From: Microbacterium hydrothermale
GTDB taxonomy: Bacteria; Actinomycetota; Actinomycetes; Actinomycetales; Microbacteriaceae
Length of the DNA stretch: 64,000 bases
NCBI RefSeq assembly: GCF_004854025.1
Contig: NZ_STGM01000004.1
Coordinates: forward strand, 124,001-188,000
Direction: 5' to 3'
Shown here piece after piece: positions 1 to 8,824 of the stretch. The first letter of the stretch is position 1. The number at the start of each line of letters is the position of its first letter. A model generated the notes under the pieces. It searched no databases. It had not been told where the DNA came from and saw nothing but the letters and a program-made list of their open reading frames with translations. Made by a program: the position numbers and the translations under genes.

Positions 1-725
1 CGATCGCCGTCACCCCGCTCGCGACGTGCCACTCGCAGCTGACCGCCACCCGCCTGCGGCGCGAGGGTCTGCGCCGCGCGCCCCAGGTGAGCCCCGGGCT
101 CATCGACGGGGCGGTCGAGGTGCCGCCCCCCGGACCCGCCGCCGCTCCGCCCTACGTGCTCTACGTCGGACGCCACATCCCCGACAAGCGCGTCGAGGTC
201 CTGCCCGCCGCCGTCGCGGCCGCGCGCGAGAGCATCCCCGGCCTGCAGCTCGTGGTGCTGGGCACCGGACCGAGCTCCGAGGCCGTGCGCGCCGAGGTCC
301 GCCGCGTGGGCGGTGAGGCCTGGACGCGCTTCCCCGGCTTCGTCTCCGACGCCGAGCTGAACGAGCTGCTCCACGGCGCCGCCTGCCTGGTGAACCCCTC
401 CCGTCGCGAGGGATACGGCCTCGTCGTCGTCGAGGCCAACGCCCACGGCGTGCCCGTCGTGCTCGTGGCCGACGAGGGCAACGCCTCGACCGAGCTCATC
501 GACGCCGGAGTGAACGGCGTCGTCTCACCCACCGCCTCGCCCGCCGACCTCTCCCGGACCATCCGGGACGCCGTCGACGGCGGCGACGACCTGCGCCGCT
601 CCTCGCGCGCCTGGTACGACGCCGCGGTCGACACCCGCACCATCCGCCGCACCGTCGAGGGGATCCTGTCGGCACTGCCGCTGCCGACCCCCTCCGCGGT
701 GAAGACGAAAGAAGACAGCCCGTGA
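1..725 (+). CDS. glycosyltransferase, GT4/GT1 fold, 5'-truncated by the window edge
   Basis: C-terminal part of a retaining GT-B glycosyltransferase that would transfer a sugar from a nucleotide donor in the cytoplasm during surface-glycan assembly. The reading frame is open to the left edge of the window, so the true start lies outside; ATG/GTG codons inside it are internal. The visible part has the donor-domain opening (YVLYVGRHIPDKR), a GTGP turn and the E-x7-E motif (EGYGLVVVE) followed by HGVPVV. Its TGA overlaps the next GTG by 4 bp, so it is the upstream member of a translationally coupled glycan operon. The donor and acceptor cannot be read from the sequence. Confidence 0.88.
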   Translation, partial: IAVTPLATCHSQLTATRLRREGLRRAPQVSPGLIDGAVEVPPPGPAAAPPYVLYVGRHIPDKRVEVLPAAVAAARESIPGLQLVVLGTGPSSEAVRAEVRRVGGEAWTRFPGFVSDAELNELLHGAACLVNPSRREGYGLVVVEANAHGVPVVLVADEGNASTELIDAGVNGVVSPTASPADLSRTIRDAVDGGDDLRRSSRAWYDAAVDTRTIRRTVEGILSALPLPTPSAVKTKEDSP

Positions 726-1918
726 CCACTCCCGCACCCACGGACCTCGAACTGACGATCCTCATGCCGTGTCTCAACGAGGCCGAGACGCTCGAGGTGT
801 GCATCCGCAAGGCGCAGGGGTTCCTGCAGCGCAGCGGCATCCGCGGAGAGGTGCTCGTCTCCGACAACGGCAGCACCGACGGCTCGCAGGCCATCGCCGA
901 GCGACTCGGCGCCCGCGTCTCGCACGCCCCCCGCCGCGGCTACGGCGCCGCTCTCATCAACGGCATCGAGCAGGCGCGCGGAACGTACGTCATCATGGCC
1001 GACGCCGACGACAGCTACGACTTCGAGAACCTCGAGCCGTTCGTGGACCGCCTGCGTGCCGGCGCGGACCTCGTGATGGGCAACCGCTTCCGCGGCGGGA
1101 TCGCCCCGGGGGCCATGCCCCCTCTGCACAAGTACCTCGGCAACCCGGTGCTGTCGTTCATCGGCGAGCTGTTCTTCCGCCCCGGCATCCGCGACTTCCA
1201 CTGCGGCCTGCGCGGCTTCAACCGCGCCCGCATCCGTCAGCTCGACCTGCAGACCACGGGCATGGAGTTCGCCTCCGAGATGGTCGTGCGCGCCTCCCTC
1301 GCGCGCTACCGCATCGAAGAGGTCCCGACGACGCTCAAGAAAGACGGACGCTCGCGCCCGCCGCACCTGCGCAGCTGGCACGACGGCTGGCGCCACCTGC
1401 GCTTCCTGCTGCTGTTCGCCCCGCGCTGGCTGTTCGTGTACCCGGGCCTGGTGGCGTTCTTCCTCGGCGCGCTCGCGGTCGGCGTCCTCGCCTTCGGCGG
1501 CGTCAACATCGGCGGGGTCGGTTTCGACGTCACCACGATGGTCTACGCGAGCGCCCTGTGCGTGATCGGCTTCCAATCGCTGCTGTTCTTCTGGTTGACC
1601 AAGCTCTACGCCACCCAGGAGGGCTTCCTGCCCACGAGTGAGCGCTATCGCCGGATCGTGGCCAAGTGGTCGGCCGAGCGGGGCCTGCTCATCGGCGTCG
1701 CCCTGTTCGTGCTCGGCGTGGTGATCGGCATCGTGCAGGTCGTGCTGTGGGGCAGCCTCGACTTCGGGCAGCAGAACGCCGCTCAGGCCGTGCGCATCGC
1801 GGTGCCGAGCGCACTGCTGATCATCCTCGGCTTCCAGACCGTGATGATGAGCTTCTTCTCGGGCGTGCTGACCACGCCCCGGCGCGAGCAGCGCCCCGAA
1901 GCCGTCATCGAGAGCTGA
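722..1918 (+). CDS. membrane-anchored GT2 (dolichyl-phosphate-mannose-synthase-like)
   Basis: A 398-residue family 2 glycosyltransferase. The catalytic GT-A domain spans about residues 10-215, with the nucleotide-binding start (LTILMPCLNE), SDNGSTDGS at 47-55, a DAD metal-binding motif at 94-96 and GLRGFNR near 162-168. Four predicted membrane helices follow (about 236-258, 270-292, 321-343, 358-380), so catalysis would face the cytoplasm. Proteins of this shape usually move a sugar onto polyprenyl phosphate or a lipid-linked glycan; the substrate here is unknown. Start is GTG inside the upstream stop (GTGA overlap). The next gene begins 5 bp after its stop. Confidence 0.9.
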   Translation: MTTPAPTDLELTILMPCLNEAETLEVCIRKAQGFLQRSGIRGEVLVSDNGSTDGSQAIAERLGARVSHAPRRGYGAALINGIEQARGTYVIMADADDSYDFENLEPFVDRLRAGADLVMGNRFRGGIAPGAMPPLHKYLGNPVLSFIGELFFRPGIRDFHCGLRGFNRARIRQLDLQTTGMEFASEMVVRASLARYRIEEVPTTLKKDGRSRPPHLRSWHDGWRHLRFLLLFAPRWLFVYPGLVAFFLGALAVGVLAFGGVNIGGVGFDVTTMVYASALCVIGFQSLLFFWLTKLYATQEGFLPTSERYRRIVAKWSAERGLLIGVALFVLGVVIGIVQVVLWGSLDFGQQNAAQAVRIAVPSALLIILGFQTVMMSFFSGVLTTPRREQRPEAVIES

Positions 1919-1923
1919 CCGCC

Positions 1924-3057
1924 GTGCGGATCCTCGTCGATCTGCTCGGCTACACCGGCGGTCGCGGTGGGACCGAGACCTACGTGCGCGAGCTGCTCCC
2001 GCGGCTCGCCGCGGAGATGCCGGATGCCGACTTCGTCGCCCTCACGGGATCGTCCGGGGCGGCGGCGGTCCGTCGTTTCGCCCCCGGCGAGGTGCGCGTG
2101 GTGGAGTGGGTGGGCGACGGCCGCGCCTCGTGGGCCGCGGGCGAGATCGTCGCCGTGAAGCGGGCGGCGAAGGCGGTGGATGCCGACCTGGTGTGGAGCC
2201 CCGCGAACTTCGGCCCCCTGACCGCCGGCGCGGTCCCCCGCGTGGTCTCGGTGCACGACGTCATCTACCACGAGGTCCCCGGCGCCGGCCTCGAACGCCT
2301 CACGCGGGCCGTGACGGCGTGGCTCATGACGCGCACCGCGCAGACCGCGCAGGCGGTCGTCACCGTCTCGGACACCGCGGCGAGCGCGATCGCGCACCAC
2401 CTCGGTGTCGAGAGGGACCGCATCACGGTCGTGCACAACGGCGGCTCCGAGATCTCGGGCGTCGACGACCCGTGGCGCCTGCTCGCCCCGATCGGCATCC
2501 GCCCGGGCCGGGCCCTGCTGCTGTCGACGGGCAACCGGATGCCGCACAAGAACTTCGACGGCCTGCTCGCCGCGGTCGCTCGCGTGCCGGTCGAGGAGCG
2601 CCCCCTGACCGTGATCGCGGGCGGTGGGGCCGACGACCCGCTGCGCCCGGCGGTCGAGAAGCTCGGGCTCGGCGCCGACGTGGTCCTGCCCGGCTGGGTC
2701 AGCGACGAGCAGCTCCGCGCGCTGTACCAGGTGGCCGACGTCTACGCCTGCCCCTCCCTCACCGAGGGATTCGGTCTTCCGGTCGTCGACGCCCTCGGCG
2801 CGGGGGTTCCCGTCGTGGCCCACGACACCGCCGTGCTGCGCGAGGTCGGCGGCGAGTGGGCGCGCTACGCCGACGCCACCTCGCCGCACGCGTTCGCCTC
2901 CGCGATCACGGACGTCCTGGCGCTCGACGAGATGACCCGCGAGACCCTCCGCGCGGGGGGCCGGGCGTGGGCCGCGCGGTTCAGCTGGTCGGCGGCGGCC
3001 GTGGCGCTGTCGGTCGTGTTCCGCCGCACGGCCGCGCGGGGGAACCGTCGTGGCTGA
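1924..3057 (+). CDS. glycosyltransferase family 4
   Basis: A 377-residue GT-B glycosyltransferase. The frame is open further upstream, but homology-like sequence begins at the GTG at 1924 (VRILVDLLGYTGGRGGTETY, the acceptor-domain glycine-rich loop), 5 bp after the preceding stop; earlier codons would overlap the GT2 gene. The donor domain shows LSTGNRMPHKNF, VVLPGWV and the E-x7-E motif EGFGLPVVD with GAGVPVV. It belongs to the same operon: its stop overlaps the next start by 8 bp. It is expected to be a cytosolic or membrane-peripheral enzyme adding one residue to the surface glycan. The sugar donor is not predictable. Confidence 0.88.
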   Translation: MRILVDLLGYTGGRGGTETYVRELLPRLAAEMPDADFVALTGSSGAAAVRRFAPGEVRVVEWVGDGRASWAAGEIVAVKRAAKAVDADLVWSPANFGPLTAGAVPRVVSVHDVIYHEVPGAGLERLTRAVTAWLMTRTAQTAQAVVTVSDTAASAIAHHLGVERDRITVVHNGGSEISGVDDPWRLLAPIGIRPGRALLLSTGNRMPHKNFDGLLAAVARVPVEERPLTVIAGGGADDPLRPAVEKLGLGADVVLPGWVSDEQLRALYQVADVYACPSLTEGFGLPVVDALGAGVPVVAHDTAVLREVGGEWARYADATSPHAFASAITDVLALDEMTRETLRAGGRAWAARFSWSAAAVALSVVFRRTAARGNRRG

Positions 3058-4288
3058 ACCGGCCTCGCTGCGCTCACGCCTATTCGGCTTCACGCTGATC
3101 CCGGCGGTCGCGGCGGTCTCTCCGCTCGTCGTGCTGCCGGCGGTGTCGCGCGCGGCCCCCGAGGGCTGGTCGAGTGCGATCGCCGGTGAGTCGATCGGGA
3201 CGTTCGCGGCGATCGCCGTCGCCTACGGGTGGACGACCGTCGGCCCCGCCCTCGTGTCGATCGCGGCCGACGACGTCCGCCGCGGGCGGTTGTACCGCGA
3301 CGCCCTCGTCGTGCGCGTGGCGACCTCCCTGATCGCCCTCCCCGCGCTCGTGGTGGTGTGCCTTCTCGTGGCCACCCCCGGGTACGGGCTGCTCGCCGCC
3401 CTGATGGGACTGCAGGGCGCCATGATCGCCCTGTCGTTCACGTGGTTCTCGGTGGGCGTGGGCGATCCCCGCTCGATCCTCTTCTACGACGCGATCCCGC
3501 GGCTCGTGGTCGCCGTGGGGTCGATGCTCGCGATCGTCAACGGCGCGCCCGTCGAGGTCTACCCGCTCGCCGGAATCGCGGTGACGGTGGTGGGGACGAC
3601 GCTGTTCTCGCTCCGCCTGCTCCGCCGCTATCCCTCGCCGTGGCCGCCGGTCCGCGAGATCCCGGGGCTGTTCCGGGTCGGCGCGCCCGTGGCGCTGAAC
3701 GACGCCGCGCTGGGCGCGTACTCCGCCGTGCCCACGCCCCTCGTGAACGTGCTGTCCGCGGGTACGGCGGCCTCGGGCTTCGCCTCCGCCGACAAGATGG
3801 CCAAGCTCGGTCAGTTCCTCCCGCTCACCCTGGCCAACGCCCTGCAGTCGTGGTCGGCCGAGGTCACGGGCCCCGCCCGCAGGTCGCGGCTGCGCCTGGC
3901 CCTGCTGATGCACGGGGGCTTCGGCGTGCTCGGCATGCTCGTGCTCGGCTTCGCGGGTCCCCCCGTCAGCGCGCTGATGTTCGGCGAGCCGGCGGCGGCG
4001 CCCTTCGCGGTCTGCCTCGCCCTCGGCCTCGCCTTCGCCCTCTTCTCGCTGCGCACCTCGATGACGCGGCACGTGCTCTTCCCCGCCGGCGAGCAGCACG
4101 CCGTGATGCGGGCCACCCTCACGGCCACGGTCGTCGGCATCCCCCTCATGATCGGCGCGGGGCTGCTCCTGGGCCCCGTCGGCGTGGCGGCGGGACTGGC
4201 GGTGACCGAGGCGATCTCCACCCTGATCCTGATCGGGCGCACGCGCCGCCACGTCGATCTCGTCGCCGTCGAGGAGTCCGCCCCGTGA
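3050..4288 (+). CDS. Wzx/MATE-like polysaccharide flippase
   Basis: A 412-residue, almost wholly hydrophobic protein with roughly ten to twelve predicted membrane helices, the architecture of Wzx/MOP-superfamily flippases that turn undecaprenyl-linked oligosaccharides to the outer face of the membrane. Supporting context is its place between glycosyltransferase genes, with the GTG start overlapping the upstream GT gene by 8 bp. The middle of the protein carries a charged cytoplasmic stretch (SADKMAKLGQF, then the ARRSRLRLA loop) typical of these transporters. I cannot identify a subfamily. An ABC exporter encoded nearby at 7598-9742 offers an alternative export route, so the true cargo is uncertain. 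Confidence 0.72.
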   Translation: MAEPASLRSRLFGFTLIPAVAAVSPLVVLPAVSRAAPEGWSSAIAGESIGTFAAIAVAYGWTTVGPALVSIAADDVRRGRLYRDALVVRVATSLIALPALVVVCLLVATPGYGLLAALMGLQGAMIALSFTWFSVGVGDPRSILFYDAIPRLVVAVGSMLAIVNGAPVEVYPLAGIAVTVVGTTLFSLRLLRRYPSPWPPVREIPGLFRVGAPVALNDAALGAYSAVPTPLVNVLSAGTAASGFASADKMAKLGQFLPLTLANALQSWSAEVTGPARRSRLRLALLMHGGFGVLGMLVLGFAGPPVSALMFGEPAAAPFAVCLALGLAFALFSLRTSMTRHVLFPAGEQHAVMRATLTATVVGIPLMIGAGLLLGPVGVAAGLAVTEAISTLILIGRTRRHVDLVAVEESAP

Positions 4289-4319
4289 TCGCTCCGAACA
4301 CCGGAAAGGCGGCTACGCC

Positions 4320-5297
4320 GTGACCGATGCACCCGAGGTCGACCTCGTCATCCCCGTCTACGGCGGCTGGGACTTCGTGCGGGAGTGCCTGCGCGCCGCG
4401 ACGCGCCAGAGCGTCCCCGCGCGGGTGATCGTGGTCGACGACCACTCCCCCGACGACACCGCCGATCGTGTCGCGGCGGAGTTCCCCGACGTGACGCTGC
4501 TGCGCAACGAGCGCAACCTCGGCTTCGCCCGGGCCTGCAACGTGGGCCTGTCGGCCGGCACGGGCCGTCTGGTGATGCTCGTCAACAGCGACGTCGTGCT
4601 CGAGGCGGATGCCGTGGAGCGGGTGCTCGCCGCGATGCCCGACGCTCGCGACCCACGCCGGGTCGGCAGCGGGGCGACCCTGCTCCTCGCCCCCGACGGC
4701 ACCGTCGACTCCTACGGCATCGTCGCCGACGTCACCGGCGCCGGGTTCGTCCGGTTCCACGGTGCCGCCCTCGCGGCGGCCGACCCCGTCGACCCCCCGG
4801 TGCTCGGCCCCTACGGCGCCGTCGCCGTGTACGTCCGCAGCGCCCTCGACGAGGTCGGCCTGTTCGACACGAACATCTTCATGTACGGCGAGGAGCTCGA
4901 CCTGGCCTTCCGCCTGCGCGCCGCCGGGTGGGGGGGCATCGCGATCGAGGGAGCGCTCGGCACGCACCTGGGCGGGGCGAGCGCCGGTCGCGAGTCGGCG
5001 CGTCAGCGACGACTGTCGGGCTTCGCTCGGGGTTACCTGCTGCGCAAGTACGGCATCCTGCGCTCGCGCCGCGCGCTGCGGGCCCTCGCGGTCGAGATCG
5101 TGGTCAGCGGTGCACGGCTCGTCCTGCGCCGCGACGTGCTCTCGCTTCGGGGACGGTGGGAGGGGTGGCGCCGCGGCGCCGACGCGCCCTCCGCGGTCCT
5201 CCCGCTCGACGCGGTCGACCGCACGATCGGCCTGCGCGAATCGATGCGCATGCGCGGCGACCGGTACTGGGCCGAACGTCCCGCGTCGCGGTCGTGA
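4320..5297 (+). CDS. GT2 glycosyltransferase, rhamnosyltransferase-like
   Basis: A 325-residue inverting GT-A enzyme. It starts with DLVIPVYGG, has VVDDHSPDD near 38-46, the hallmark NLGFARACNVG at about 66-76, and a metal-binding NSD motif at 89-91. A second catalytic block reads MYGEELDLAFRLRAAGW near 182-198. This pattern is common in family 2 rhamnosyl- and related transferases that build surface polysaccharides. There is no membrane helix. It starts with GTG 31 bp after the flippase gene, behind GGAAAGG. A rhamnose donor is inferred only from the rml genes downstream. Confidence 0.87.
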   Translation: MTDAPEVDLVIPVYGGWDFVRECLRAATRQSVPARVIVVDDHSPDDTADRVAAEFPDVTLLRNERNLGFARACNVGLSAGTGRLVMLVNSDVVLEADAVERVLAAMPDARDPRRVGSGATLLLAPDGTVDSYGIVADVTGAGFVRFHGAALAAADPVDPPVLGPYGAVAVYVRSALDEVGLFDTNIFMYGEELDLAFRLRAAGWGGIAIEGALGTHLGGASAGRESARQRRLSGFARGYLLRKYGILRSRRALRALAVEIVVSGARLVLRRDVLSLRGRWEGWRRGADAPSAVLPLDAVDRTIGLRESMRMRGDRYWAERPASRS

Positions 5298-5337
5298 CGG
5301 CATCCCCCTTCCGTCCGGATCGCGCGGACGCTCTGCC

Positions 5338-5352
5338 TACACTCGAAGAGTG
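5338..5352 (+). promoter_or_regulatory. -10 hexamer of a leaderless start (CgeB-like gene)
   Basis: TACACT at 5338-5343, six bases, then GTG at 5350. It lies in the 52-bp gap after the GT2 gene and argues for separate transcription of the next gene. It also picks GTG 5350 out of a frame that is open far upstream. Confidence 0.55.
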
Positions 5353-7542
5353 CTGACCGCCCTCCGCTCGCGCGTGCGCGCCGCGCGCGACCTGCCGCTG
5401 CTCCGCCCCCTCGTCGCCCGGGTGGATCGCCTGTGGTGGGCGCGCGTCATCCGTCGGGCCGGGGTCGTCGACCTCGATTACGTGCGCGCCCAGGTCGGGC
5501 GCCCGCTCAGCGAGGCCGCGGCCGTCCGACGGTACGTCGACGGGGGCTTCCGCGAGGGCCTTCGCCTGTCGCCGCTCTTCGTCGACACCGCCGTCGGCGA
5601 CCACCTCCCCGAGGCGTGGCGCGTCCCCGCGCTCTACGCCTATCTCGTCGCCGATCCGCGCGGGTTGCAGGTGAGCCCCCTGTGGGATGCCGTCGCCTAC
5701 GGCACGGCGCACCCCGACGCGTGGGAGGCCCCCGGCGGCCCCCTCGGCCACGCGTGGCGTCGACGCGAGACGGACTCCCTCCCGTTCGGACCCGCAGCGT
5801 CGCCGGCGTCGGCATCGTGGTCCGATCTGTCCCGTGTCATCACCGCAGCGGCGAATCGCGCGCGAGTGGGGGGCGAGGTCCCCCCGCCGCGCGGCACCGC
5901 AGCGCTGCGACGGGAGCTGCTGATCGCGCTCGGACCCGAAGAGTGGGACTTCGATGAGTCCCTCGCCGAGGCGGTGCGCTTCGCCCAGCACGACGATCAG
6001 GGCGTCGCGATCGCGGTCATGGACGACCGCAGCGAGGATTGGGTCCTCGCCAACCTCTTCGCCGCGTCGCACCCGCGGGTCCGCGTGAGCCGGCGTCGGC
6101 ATGATGACCCCAGCGCAGCCCTGGACGAGCTTCTGGCCTCATCACGAGCCGACGTCGTGATCACGCGTGGACCGAACGAGACCCTCACGGCCGACGCGGC
6201 GTCGGCATTGGCGCGCCGCGTCGAAGCGGAAGGGGCAGGCGTCGTCATGGGCCCGGTCTGGCTCGACGGCGACGGCACCATCGCCGCGCTCGGTGCGACG
6301 TCCGAGGGCCGTCTGCTCGCCGGTCATCCCGTCGAGGACTTGTCCGCCTTCGACCCTCGAACGTCATTGGAGGTACCCGCCCTCGCGGGGACGACCTTCG
6401 CAGCGCACCGAATCGACGTCGACGTCGCCCTCCGGGGCAGTGATCCCGCCGCGCGCGTCGGACGTCGACGGATCGTCGCGCTCGACCTCGAGACGCGCAC
6501 CCGATCACGCGTCCTGGGCGCGGACCTCCCGCCGCTCGATGTCGACGCGACCGCGCTCCTGGCCCGAGCCGGGTGGGAGCGCTCACCTCTGGCTCCCGGC
6601 ATCCGTCGTCCTCAGCGGACCATCGAGCTCGCCGACGGCACCATCGTGCCCCGGCTCCGGTGGGCCTTGCGCACAGCGACTCCGGTCGGTCCCCGCGCCG
6701 AGGGATGGGGCGACACCCACTTCGCCCGCGCGCTCGCGGCGGCATTGCGGCGCCTCGGGCAGGAGGTCGTGATCGATTCCTACGCGGCCCGCTCACGTCC
6801 GACACGCGGCCTCGACGACGTCACCGTCGCGTTGCGCGGTCCCGAACCGATCGAGGCCTCCCCGTTCGGGCGGTCGCTGCTGTGGATCATCAGCCACCCC
6901 GACGAGATCACCGCCGCCGACGTCGCCGGTTTCCACCGGGTCTTCGCGGCCTCCGCGACCTGGTCGCGAGAGGCCTCGGCGGAGCTGGGCGTGGCGATCA
7001 CCCCGTTGTCGCAGTGCACGGATGCCACGCGATTCTCCCCTCGTGGACTGTCACGGGGCGACGACATCCTCTTCGTCGGTACCGCTCGCGGCATCCTGCG
7101 CCCCTCCGTGGTGGAACCGATCCGCGCGGGCATCCCCGTCACGGTCATCGGCCCCGATTGGCGGGGCTGGATTCCGGCGGAGCGCATCGCGGCGACCGGG
7201 GTGAGCAATGACGACCTCCCCGCGCTTTACGAGAGCGCCGCAGTCGTCCTCAACGATCATTGGCCGGCGATGCAGGAGCGCGGTTTCGTCGGCAACCGCC
7301 TGTTCGACGTCATCGCTTCAGGCGGACGCGCGATCAGCGACCGTGTGGACGGCATCGCGGATCTCTTCGGACCCGCCGTCGTCATGTGGGACACGGTGCC
7401 CGACCTCATCGAGATGCTCTCCGGAGACCCGTCCCGCCTGTTCCCACCCGCCGCGGAGCAGGAGGCCATCTCCGAGCGCGTGCGCGCAGAGCACTCGTTC
7501 GACGCGAGGGCCCGGACGCTGCTGGACGCCGCCCTGAGCTGA
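5350..7542 (+). CDS. large CgeB-like glycosyltransferase with unknown N-terminal region
   Basis: A 730-residue protein. The last 280 or so residues look like the CgeB-type glycosyltransferase fold (Glyco_trans_1_2): GWGDTHFARALAAALRRLG, SPFGRSLLWIISHPDEI, then ILFVGTARGILRP and NDHWPAMQERGFVGNRLFDVIASGG, where the final glutamate-containing block replaces the usual E-x7-E. About residues 1-430 have no motif I recognise beyond a possible incomplete GT2-like segment (a RRHDD stretch near 255). GTG 5350 is chosen because the promoter hexamer sits six bases upstream. The gene converges on the Wzt gene. It is probably one more transferase of the surface-glycan locus, with an extra acceptor or carrier domain. 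Confidence 0.8.
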   Translation: MLTALRSRVRAARDLPLLRPLVARVDRLWWARVIRRAGVVDLDYVRAQVGRPLSEAAAVRRYVDGGFREGLRLSPLFVDTAVGDHLPEAWRVPALYAYLVADPRGLQVSPLWDAVAYGTAHPDAWEAPGGPLGHAWRRRETDSLPFGPAASPASASWSDLSRVITAAANRARVGGEVPPPRGTAALRRELLIALGPEEWDFDESLAEAVRFAQHDDQGVAIAVMDDRSEDWVLANLFAASHPRVRVSRRRHDDPSAALDELLASSRADVVITRGPNETLTADAASALARRVEAEGAGVVMGPVWLDGDGTIAALGATSEGRLLAGHPVEDLSAFDPRTSLEVPALAGTTFAAHRIDVDVALRGSDPAARVGRRRIVALDLETRTRSRVLGADLPPLDVDATALLARAGWERSPLAPGIRRPQRTIELADGTIVPRLRWALRTATPVGPRAEGWGDTHFARALAAALRRLGQEVVIDSYAARSRPTRGLDDVTVALRGPEPIEASPFGRSLLWIISHPDEITAADVAGFHRVFAASATWSREASAELGVAITPLSQCTDATRFSPRGLSRGDDILFVGTARGILRPSVVEPIRAGIPVTVIGPDWRGWIPAERIAATGVSNDDLPALYESAAVVLNDHWPAMQERGFVGNRLFDVIASGGRAISDRVDGIADLFGPAVVMWDTVPDLIEMLSGDPSRLFPPAAEQEAISERVRAEHSFDARARTLLDAALS

Positions 7543-7597
7543 AGCGCCTCCGCTCGCGGTGCGGGGGCCTGGGGCACGGCTTGCGCTCGCGGAGCGC

Positions 7598-8824
7598 CTA
7601 TCCGACGCTGCGGACTCCATCACTCGACGCCCCCGAAACGGAGACGCTCGCGGCGACCGTGCCGACTGTGCCTTCTTCGCGAGCTCGGACCGTGAAGAGG
7701 GCACCCTGAGCCAGCCCGTGGCTGCTCGGCTCGCTGACACCGGCCGCGTTGGCGTTGACGTAGTACTGACCGGCGCCGAGGTTCATGGCGGCAACCCGCA
7801 GGTCGACGGACACGGGCCCCGAGATGGGATCGAGACGGTGCTCGAGCATCTCCGTATTGGATGCCAGCACCATGTGCCCGAGGGGTGTGTCGATGCTGAA
7901 CCCGAGCTCCCACCGTTCGATCGGCTTCATCGAGTCGACGTGCACGCGAATGGTGAGAGGGTCTCCCTCGTTGATCGTCTTCGCGCGTGAGCCGTCGTCC
8001 GTGAGCAGCTCGACCTGCTTGACCTGGATGGGGTGAACGGTCTGCTCCGGCGGCGCCTCGCCCACGCGACGCCCCTCGAGGACGTCGCGGAGGGCTCCGA
8101 TGGCCTCGCGCGTCTCGCCGTCGAACACCACGGCACCGTCCTTCAGCACGATGCCTCGATCGCACAGCTCGGCCACCTGCTGAGCCGAGTGCGTGACGAG
8201 GATGATGGTGCGGCCTTGCGCGCGGAACTCCGTGATCCGGTCCATGCACTTGCGCTGGAAGGTCTCGTCTCCCACCGCGAGAACCTCGTCGACGAGCAGA
8301 ACATCGGGGTCGGTGTGGATCGCGACGGCGAACGCCAGACGCACGTACATGCCCGAGGAGTAGAACTTCACCGCGGTGTCGATGAAGTCACCGATGCCGC
8401 TGAAGTCGACGATGTTGTCGAACTCGCGATCGATCTCTTCGCGGCTCATGCCGAGGATCGAGGCGTTGAGGTAGACGTTCTCCCTACCGCTCAAGTCGGG
8501 ATGGAACCCCGCGCCGAGCTCGAGCAGCGCCGCCATCCGCCCCCGCGTCTCGACGAGACCCGTCGACGGGGAGAGGATGCCGCCTATCAGCTTGAGCAGG
8601 GTGCTCTTGCCCGAACCGTTGGCACCGAGCAGCCCGACCGTGGTTCCGGCCTGGATGGTGAGGGAGACGTCGTCGACGGCGACGAAGTCTTTGCGGAACG
8701 ATTTGCCCAACCGTCCGAGATGCACGACACGGTCCTTGAGGCTGTTGTCCTTGCGCACCTGGAAGTGCTTCGAGACCGACGTGAGGCGCACGATGTCCGG
8801 CGCGGCGGTGGCGGTGTTCGTCAT
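7598..8824 (-). CDS. Wzt/TagH-like polysaccharide ABC exporter ATPase with C-terminal carbohydrate-binding domain
   Basis: A 408-residue ATPase powering export of a lipid-linked polysaccharide. The nucleotide-binding domain covers about residues 10-245: Walker A GANGSGKST at 67-75, signature YSSGM at 155-159, Walker B VLLVDE at 175-180 and a switch histidine in THSAQQ. The spacing with the GRMAALLELGAGFHPDLSGREN block is diagnostic of the Wzt/TagH class. Residues from about 260 on resemble the beta-sandwich Wzt C-terminal domain, which in characterised systems reads the glycan terminus. Its start abuts the permease stop with no gap, so the two form one operon. Confidence 0.93.
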   Translation of the reverse strand: MTNTATAAPDIVRLTSVSKHFQVRKDNSLKDRVVHLGRLGKSFRKDFVAVDDVSLTIQAGTTVGLLGANGSGKSTLLKLIGGILSPSTGLVETRGRMAALLELGAGFHPDLSGRENVYLNASILGMSREEIDREFDNIVDFSGIGDFIDTAVKFYSSGMYVRLAFAVAIHTDPDVLLVDEVLAVGDETFQRKCMDRITEFRAQGRTIILVTHSAQQVAELCDRGIVLKDGAVVFDGETREAIGALRDVLEGRRVGEAPPEQTVHPIQVKQVELLTDDGSRAKTINEGDPLTIRVHVDSMKPIERWELGFSIDTPLGHMVLASNTEMLEHRLDPISGPVSVDLRVAAMNLGAGQYYVNANAAGVSEPSSHGLAQGALFTVRAREEGTVGTVAASVSVSGASSDGVRSVG

